Origin: Acidobacteriota bacterium
Lineage (GTDB): Bacteria; Acidobacteriota; Terriglobia; Bryobacterales; Bryobacteraceae
DNA: 64,000 nucleotides
Assembly (NCBI GenBank): GCA_016213775.1
Contig: JACQZR010000069.1
Span: 1 to 64,000, forward strand
Reading direction: 5' to 3'
Shown here: positions 60,096 to 64,000 of the stretch, piece by piece
How positions within the stretch are numbered: the stretch's first letter is position 1
How the letters are laid out: each line of letters starts with the position of its first letter
Made by a program: the position numbers and the translations under genes
Notes under the pieces: model-generated
The model's database searches: none
What the model was told of the DNA's origin: nothing
Seen by the model: only the letters and a program-made list of their open reading frames with translations

Positions 60096-61499
60096 TTAGT
60101 GTGTGGGGGGAGCGAACTCGAGAGAAGCGGCATCCCAGGCCGCCAGGCCACCGGCCATCTCGATCAGATTCGTGATCCCGTGTTGGTGCAGGATGCTGGC
60201 TGCGATGGAAGACCGGTAGCCGCCCGCGCAGTGGACAGCGATTCTGCGGTCGCGCGGGATCTCCCCAATCCGCTCCTGGAGATGGTTGAGCGGCACGTTC
60301 AGGCTGCCGTCGATGTGGCGCGCCGCCCACTCGCGAGGGTTCCGGACATCCACAAGCAGAGGCGGTTCCATGCTTGCCAACTCTTCGGCCACCATGGGGG
60401 CGCTGATGCGCTCCGTCGGCCACACCAGGTCCGGTCTCGCGGCGAGCGCTTCCATGCCCCTGTCCAGATAGCCTCTGACATGATCGAACCCGATGCGGCC
60501 GAGGCGGAGAGCGGCTTCCTTTTCCCGTCCAGGCTCGGCGATGATCACGATTGGCTTGGCACGATCCAGCACCGTGCCGGCCCAGGTAGCGAATTGCCCA
60601 CTCAGCCCGATGTTGATGCTGCCGGCCAGGTGCCCTTTGGCATATTCGGCCGCGTCTCGCACGTCGAGGATTTGAACGCCCGCATCGCCCATTCGCAGGA
60701 CCTCGTCGAGATCGATGGGATGGAGAACATGTTCCAGATTCTCATCCAGCGTGGCGTGCTCACGCGTGTTCAGAATCGCATCATAGGTGAAGTACGGCGG
60801 GGCGTCGGGCTGGTCCGCGGTGACGAGCCGAATGAATTCCTCCTTCGCCATCGGCTGCAGCGCGTAGTTCAGACGGCGCTGATCCCCAAGCGAAGATACA
60901 GTGTCGCTGGACAGTTGTTTGCCGCAGAGCGAGCCGGCGCCGTGAGCAGGGTAGACCAGCGTTTCATCGGGCAAAGTCAGCAGCTTGTTGCGGAGGGAGT
61001 CGTACAGATACGCGCCCAGATCATTCGCCGTCCAGCCGAGAGAGGCGCGCAGGTCGGGGCGGCCAACGTCTCCGATGAACAGCGTGTCGCCCGTGAGAAC
61101 AGCGTATGGCATCGAGGGATCTTTCTTGAGATCAAACGCCAGGATCGAGATGGACTCGATGGTGTGGCCGGGGGTCTCCAGCACTTGCAGCCGGAGCCCC
61201 GGGAAGTGGAGCGCATCCCCATCCTGCATCGCCACAAACGCGTATTCCGCCTGTGCGCGGGACCCGAGATGGATGATTGCGCCGCAACGGTCGCGCAATT
61301 CCAGATGGCCTGCGATGAAGTCAGCGTGGAAATGGCTGAGGAAGACGTGGCGGATTTGCAGACCGAATTTCGCGGCGTCGTCCATGTACTGCTGAACGTC
61401 GCGCTGTGGATCGACGATGATGGCCGTCTCACTGGCCTCGTCTCCCAGCAGATAGGATGCGTGGGCGAGGCAGCCCAGATAGTACTGTTTCAGAATCAT
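60096..61499 (-). CDS. Metallo-beta-lactamase fold protein with two rhodanese domains
   Basis: The 467-residue protein starts MILKQYYLGCLAHASYLLGD. Residues 1-230 form an MBL fold of the persulfide-dioxygenase/glyoxalase II type with HVFLSHFHADFIAGH (His56, His58, Asp60), ETPGHT and LTGDTLFIGDVGRPDLR. A first rhodanese domain (about 255-355, VQILDVRDAAEYAKGHLAGS) has no Cys at its active loop (IIAEPGRE). The second (about 370-460) has the loop VHCAGGYRS with catalytic Cys. This architecture occurs in sulfide and persulfide oxidation. The gene overlaps the upstream receiver gene by four bases (ATGA). It probably oxidises glutathione or other persulfides and transfers sulfane sulfur; the exact reaction is inference. 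Confidence 0.93.
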   Translation of the reverse strand: MILKQYYLGCLAHASYLLGDEASETAIIVDPQRDVQQYMDDAAKFGLQIRHVFLSHFHADFIAGHLELRDRCGAIIHLGSRAQAEYAFVAMQDGDALHFPGLRLQVLETPGHTIESISILAFDLKKDPSMPYAVLTGDTLFIGDVGRPDLRASLGWTANDLGAYLYDSLRNKLLTLPDETLVYPAHGAGSLCGKQLSSDTVSSLGDQRRLNYALQPMAKEEFIRLVTADQPDAPPYFTYDAILNTREHATLDENLEHVLHPIDLDEVLRMGDAGVQILDVRDAAEYAKGHLAGSINIGLSGQFATWAGTVLDRAKPIVIIAEPGREKEAALRLGRIGFDHVRGYLDRGMEALAARPDLVWPTERISAPMVAEELASMEPPLLVDVRNPREWAARHIDGSLNVPLNHLQERIGEIPRDRRIAVHCAGGYRSSIAASILHQHGITNLIEMAGGLAAWDAASLEFAPPTH

Positions 61500-61867
61500 A
61501 ACGTCTCCGTGTTTTCCGTTGATGCTGTCGAACGAATCAGTGGCACCAGGTCGAGTAGGTTCCGCTTCAGCGCATAGCCGCAGGCGCCCGCTTGGCGCGC
61601 TGCCACGCGAAGGTCGTCATCGTCGTAGTCGGTCACGATCACAACCTTGGCGGTGGGGTCAGAAAGCAGAATCTGTCTGGTTGCGGCCAGCCCGTCCATG
61701 CCTGGCATCCGAATGTCCATCAGAACAATATCCGGACGATACATCAAAAAAGCATCCAAAGCACCCGCCCCATCGCAGCAGTCCCAGACCACGTCAGCAA
61801 CATCGGCGACTACGCTCCGCAGCAGGCGGCGAATGCCCTCGTTATCCTCGACAATCAGAAGTGTCAT
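61496..61867 (-). CDS. Single-domain response regulator receiver
   Basis: The 123-residue protein is a CheY-like receiver alone. It has acidic EDN near the start (LLIVEDNEGI), phosphoacceptor Asp in IVLMDIRMPGMDGLAA, and Lys in YALKRN. No output domain follows. Its stop overlaps the MBL-rhodanese start by four bases, so the two are translated together. That direct coupling of a receiver to a persulfide-type enzyme is unusual and suggests phosphotransfer or allosteric control. It may be phosphorylated by either histidine kinase of the cluster. A promoter probably lies in the 124-base upstream gap, which also contains an 8-bp palindrome. Confidence 0.9.
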   Translation of the reverse strand: MTLLIVEDNEGIRRLLRSVVADVADVVWDCCDGAGALDAFLMYRPDIVLMDIRMPGMDGLAATRQILLSDPTAKVVIVTDYDDDDLRVAARQAGACGYALKRNLLDLVPLIRSTASTENTETL

Positions 61868-61956
61868 TCTTACCTGCCAACGCTCAAAGCACCGTCCACA
61901 TTAGCGAGAGTACGCGAAATCTGATGGCGCAACAATAGAGGCGGCTACACAGCAAC

Positions 61957-61974
61957 CCGTGTGGTGCCACACGG
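61957..61974. promoter_or_regulatory. Perfect 8-bp palindrome between LuxR-type and receiver genes
   Basis: CCGTGTGG (61957-61964), TG, CCACACGG (61967-61974) form an exact inverted repeat. It is 18 bases past the stop of the LuxR-type regulator and about 90 before the receiver start. No T-tract follows on the minus strand. It could be a terminator-like hairpin separating the two transcripts or an operator for the LuxR-type protein itself. Confidence 0.4.
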
Positions 61975-61991
61975 CCCGGCAGACCCTCTCT

Positions 61992-62627
61992 TTACAGGCT
62001 GTGTTTGTTTTGCAGAGCGAAGCGCAGCAGCGCATTGGAGCCTTCCAGCCCCAGCTTGCGGCAGATATTGGTGCGGTGATTTTCCACCGTGCGGTAGTGG
62101 ATGGAGAGCTCCGCTCCGATCTCCTTGCTCGACTTGTCGTCGGCGACCAACTGGACGATCCGGCGTTCCGTGGGGGTGAGGCGGTCCACCGGCGCGTGCG
62201 GCGGTGGTTGCCGCTGCAGGAGCCGCGCCGTGAGTACGGAATTGAGGTACGGTTGCCCCCCAGCCACCGCTCGCACCGCCGCCACAATCTCGATCAGGGC
62301 GCTGTCCTTCAGGAGGTAGCCCTTGGCTCCAAGCTCGATGGCCGCGAGCAGAAGGTCCTCCTGGGCATGCATCGTGAGAAAGATCATCTCCACCGGCAAT
62401 CGCCGTTTGTGGAGTTCCCTCGCCACCGCGAATCCGTCCAGCTTCGGCATATCAATATCCAGCACGGCTACTTGAGGAAGAAGCCTTTCGATCAGAGCGA
62501 GCGCGGTTTCTCCATCCGCTGCTTCGGCCACGATGGTCAGGCCAGGGTCCTCCTCAACAGCCATTCGCAGCCCTTTGCGAACGACAGGGTGATCATCCGC
62601 GATCAGGATTCGAATCTGGTCATTCAT
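61992..62627 (-). CDS. NarL/FixJ-type response regulator with LuxR helix-turn-helix
   Basis: The 211-residue protein begins MNDQIRILIADDHPVVRKGL, a receiver with phosphoacceptor Asp in VAVLDIDMPKLDGFAVA and Lys in GYLLKDSALIE. Residues about 145-211 form a LuxR-type DNA-binding domain (LTPTERRIVQLVADDKSSKE, then YRTVENHRTNICRKLGL). It should bind DNA when phosphorylated by the propeller-sensor kinase whose 3' end it overlaps by eight bases. Likely targets include the redox genes just downstream, though this is inference. The Shine-Dalgarno lies within the kinase gene. Confidence 0.95.
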   Translation of the reverse strand: MNDQIRILIADDHPVVRKGLRMAVEEDPGLTIVAEAADGETALALIERLLPQVAVLDIDMPKLDGFAVARELHKRRLPVEMIFLTMHAQEDLLLAAIELGAKGYLLKDSALIEIVAAVRAVAGGQPYLNSVLTARLLQRQPPPHAPVDRLTPTERRIVQLVADDKSSKEIGAELSIHYRTVENHRTNICRKLGLEGSNALLRFALQNKHSL

Positions 62628-64000
62628 TGGCTTTTCTCCCGCAAGGGATCCGGACGGACACGACGGTACCGCGCCCGGGTGCCGCCTGCACCGTCATCTC
62701 GCCACCCAGCAGGCGCGCCCGCTCCGCCATTCCGATGACACCGAAGCCGCCACGTTCCGAGTCGGACTTTGCGGTTCCTGGCGTATAACCTCGCCCATTG
62801 TCCCGGATGGTGAGCAACACCTGGTCTGCGGTTCGACTGATCCTGATGCTCACCTCCGTTGCTTGCGCATGTTTCAGGATGTTGGTGAGAGACTCCTGCA
62901 CGATCCGGTAGAAGTTGATCCGTAGTCCTTCAGGAAACACATCGTCTATGTTATCGAGATCCAGCGAAAACGCGGTTGCGGAGGCCTCCGACGCGGTCCT
63001 GACGAGGGCTTCGATGGCTTTGCTCAACCCCAGCCGGTCCAATTGAAAGGGGCGCAGGTTGTAGGAGATCTCGCGCGTTTCATCGATTGCCAAGGCCGCT
63101 TCGGCTGAGATTTCTTCAATCGCTTTCAGCTTTCCAGTACTCGCCGCCTCTTCCCCCTGCGCGCGCAGGAAAAGCAGTGTGAGATTCTTGACGATGATCA
63201 GCCTTTGCCCGAGGCTGTCGTGAAGTTCGGCCGCGATGCGCTTCCGCTCTTCTTCCTGGGAAGCAATCAGCTCGCGGGAAAAAGCCTGCTGGATGGCTTG
63301 CATGCGCTCCAGTTGCGACACGCGATACCGCCATGCGATTGCCAGTAGCGACAGTACGGAAAAGGAGGCGAGCGCCTGAAACCACCAGGTCCGGTAAAAC
63401 GGCGGCAGTACGGTCACAGACAGACGAGCGCCATCCGTATTCCACACCCCGTCACTATTGGCGGCAATCACGCGAAATGTGTAGTTGCCCGGTGGAATGC
63501 GCGTGTAGTAAGCTGTGCGCCGCGCACCGGCCTCGATCCAATCCGGATCGAGACCTTCCATTCTGTACCGGAAGCGAATCTGGTTCGATTTAATGAAGCT
63601 GAGCGCCGTGTATTGAATGTCCAGCCTCGATTCCGCGGGAGTCAGAGTAGCGGCGCCGCCACCAACGCTGCGCCCGTCAACCTCCGCCTCTTCAATCACG
63701 ACCGGTGGTGGGTGAACGTTCACTTGCGCAGCCAGCGGATCTAACACTGCCAGTCCATCCATCGTCGGAAACCAGAGCTTGCCGTCTTTTGCTTTGATTC
63801 CGGTGGGCTGGCCGGAGTAGCGGCACTCGACGTTGATCATGCCGTCCGTTCTGCCGAAACGGGTGGAGATTAGAAGTGTTTGACGGCCTGCCGCGAAGGC
63901 ATTCAGATCTTGCTTCTTCACGCGATGGAGCCCGGTGTGGCTGCTGAGCCACAGATAGCCTTTGCCGTCCTCCAGAATCTGGTAAGCACCGTTGGTGGAG
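62620..64000 (-). CDS. Propeller-sensor histidine kinase (Y_Y_Y, NarX-type HisKA_3), N-terminus beyond the window
   Basis: The frame stays open to the right edge; ahead of the first in-window candidate start at 63921, the DNA reads YQILEDGKGYLWLSSHTGLH in frame, a two-component-regulator propeller blade. So at least 460 residues are present and the gene is cut. After another blade (GIKAKDGKLWFPTMDGLAVL) comes a Y_Y_Y domain (NQIRFRYRMEGLDPDWIEAG, PPGNYTFRVIAANSDGVW), then a transmembrane helix (WWFQALASFSVLSLLAIAW). The HisKA_3 phosphoacceptor His is in RIAAELHDSLGQRL, and HATPase motifs are IRDNGRGY and RGGFGVIGMAERARLLGG. The propeller faces the periplasm and senses an external ligand, commonly a glycan in this architecture. 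Its stop overlaps the LuxR-type regulator. Confidence 0.93.
   Translation of the reverse strand, partial: STNGAYQILEDGKGYLWLSSHTGLHRVKKQDLNAFAAGRQTLLISTRFGRTDGMINVECRYSGQPTGIKAKDGKLWFPTMDGLAVLDPLAAQVNVHPPPVVIEEAEVDGRSVGGGAATLTPAESRLDIQYTALSFIKSNQIRFRYRMEGLDPDWIEAGARRTAYYTRIPPGNYTFRVIAANSDGVWNTDGARLSVTVLPPFYRTWWFQALASFSVLSLLAIAWRYRVSQLERMQAIQQAFSRELIASQEEERKRIAAELHDSLGQRLIIVKNLTLLFLRAQGEEAASTGKLKAIEEISAEAALAIDETREISYNLRPFQLDRLGLSKAIEALVRTASEASATAFSLDLDNIDDVFPEGLRINFYRIVQESLTNILKHAQATEVSIRISRTADQVLLTIRDNGRGYTPGTAKSDSERGGFGVIGMAERARLLGGEMTVQAAPGRGTVVSVRIPCGRKANE

Overview
The window looks like chromosomal DNA of a GC-rich, soil-type Acidobacteriota, most likely the Bryobacterales/Solibacter lineage. 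This is inferred from family content, not from a marker gene. The lineage-typical content includes two Oar-like TonB-dependent receptors with carboxypeptidase-type N-terminal domains, a PSD1/DUF1501 pair with a cytochrome-type CxxCH motif, three sulfatases, a DUF1080 (3-keto-disaccharide hydrolase) protein, and an NHL-repeat protein ending in a Solibacter-type C-terminal domain. A protein-kinase/TPR fusion and many secreted proteins add to the picture. I see no rRNA, tRNA, CRISPR array, insertion sequence or prophage.

Layout. 0-2.5 kb: the start of a secreted NUC1-type nuclease runs off the left edge, followed by a doubtful small ORF and a secreted repeat protein. 2.5-5 kb (minus): acetate kinase and a Gfo/Idh/MocA oxidoreductase. 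5-12.8 kb (plus): NHL-repeat protein, membrane Ser/Thr kinase with TPR-like tail, and a secreted glycosidase-like protein. 13-18.2 kb: a GT39-like membrane protein diverging from a DUF1080-sulfatase-sulfatase operon. 18.2-19.8 kb (minus): an SsuBC/TauBC-like ABC importer without a binding protein. 20-24.3 kb: acetyl-CoA synthetase and a secreted beta-helix protein. 24.3-30.6 kb: a four-gene TldD-TldE-OPT transporter-metallopeptidase operon. 30.6-33.6 kb (minus): cysS, a trans-sulfuration enzyme and an AhpD-like protein. 33.9-38.6 kb: MFS transporter and acyl-CoA carboxyltransferase (minus), divergent from selB (plus). 38.6-43.7 kb: a hybrid IclR-type/periplasmic-binding-type regulator diverging from the PSD1-DUF1501 pair. 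44-50.7 kb: two divergent TonB-dependent receptors. 50.7-56.2 kb: parDE, a decayed vapBC-like locus, rsmG, a third sulfatase, a PQQ-propeller protein with EF-hands, and an intact vapB next to a broken vapC. 56.3-64 kb (all minus): a signalling and redox cluster made of a propeller sensor kinase (cut by the right edge), a LuxR-type regulator, a single-domain receiver, an MBL-rhodanese protein, a 1-Cys peroxiredoxin, a cNMP-binding-domain histidine kinase and a receiver-glutaredoxin-like-thioredoxin-reductase-like fusion.

How genes work together. Much of the window concerns polysaccharide and sulfated-glycan use: sulfatases, DUF1080, Gfo/Idh/MocA, beta-helix protein, TonB receptors and PSD1/DUF1501. 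Acetate activation (ackA, acsA), peptide handling (TldD/E, OPT, DUF885-like) and sulfur/cysteine functions (cysS with trans-sulfuration, rhodanese) are also present. The most unusual part is the right-hand cluster, where two histidine kinases and three receiver-domain proteins are interleaved with peroxide and sulfane-sulfur enzymes. One of its receivers is fused to a flavoprotein that lacks the redox cysteines of its family.

Genome-scale signals. Four intergenic regions carry a modular family of short perfect hairpins and degenerate ATGAAC-type decamers. By eye, the plus strand is G-rich from about 2.5 to 47 kb whatever the gene direction, and C-rich after about 47.3 kb, which suggests a replication-strand switch between the two TonB receptor genes.
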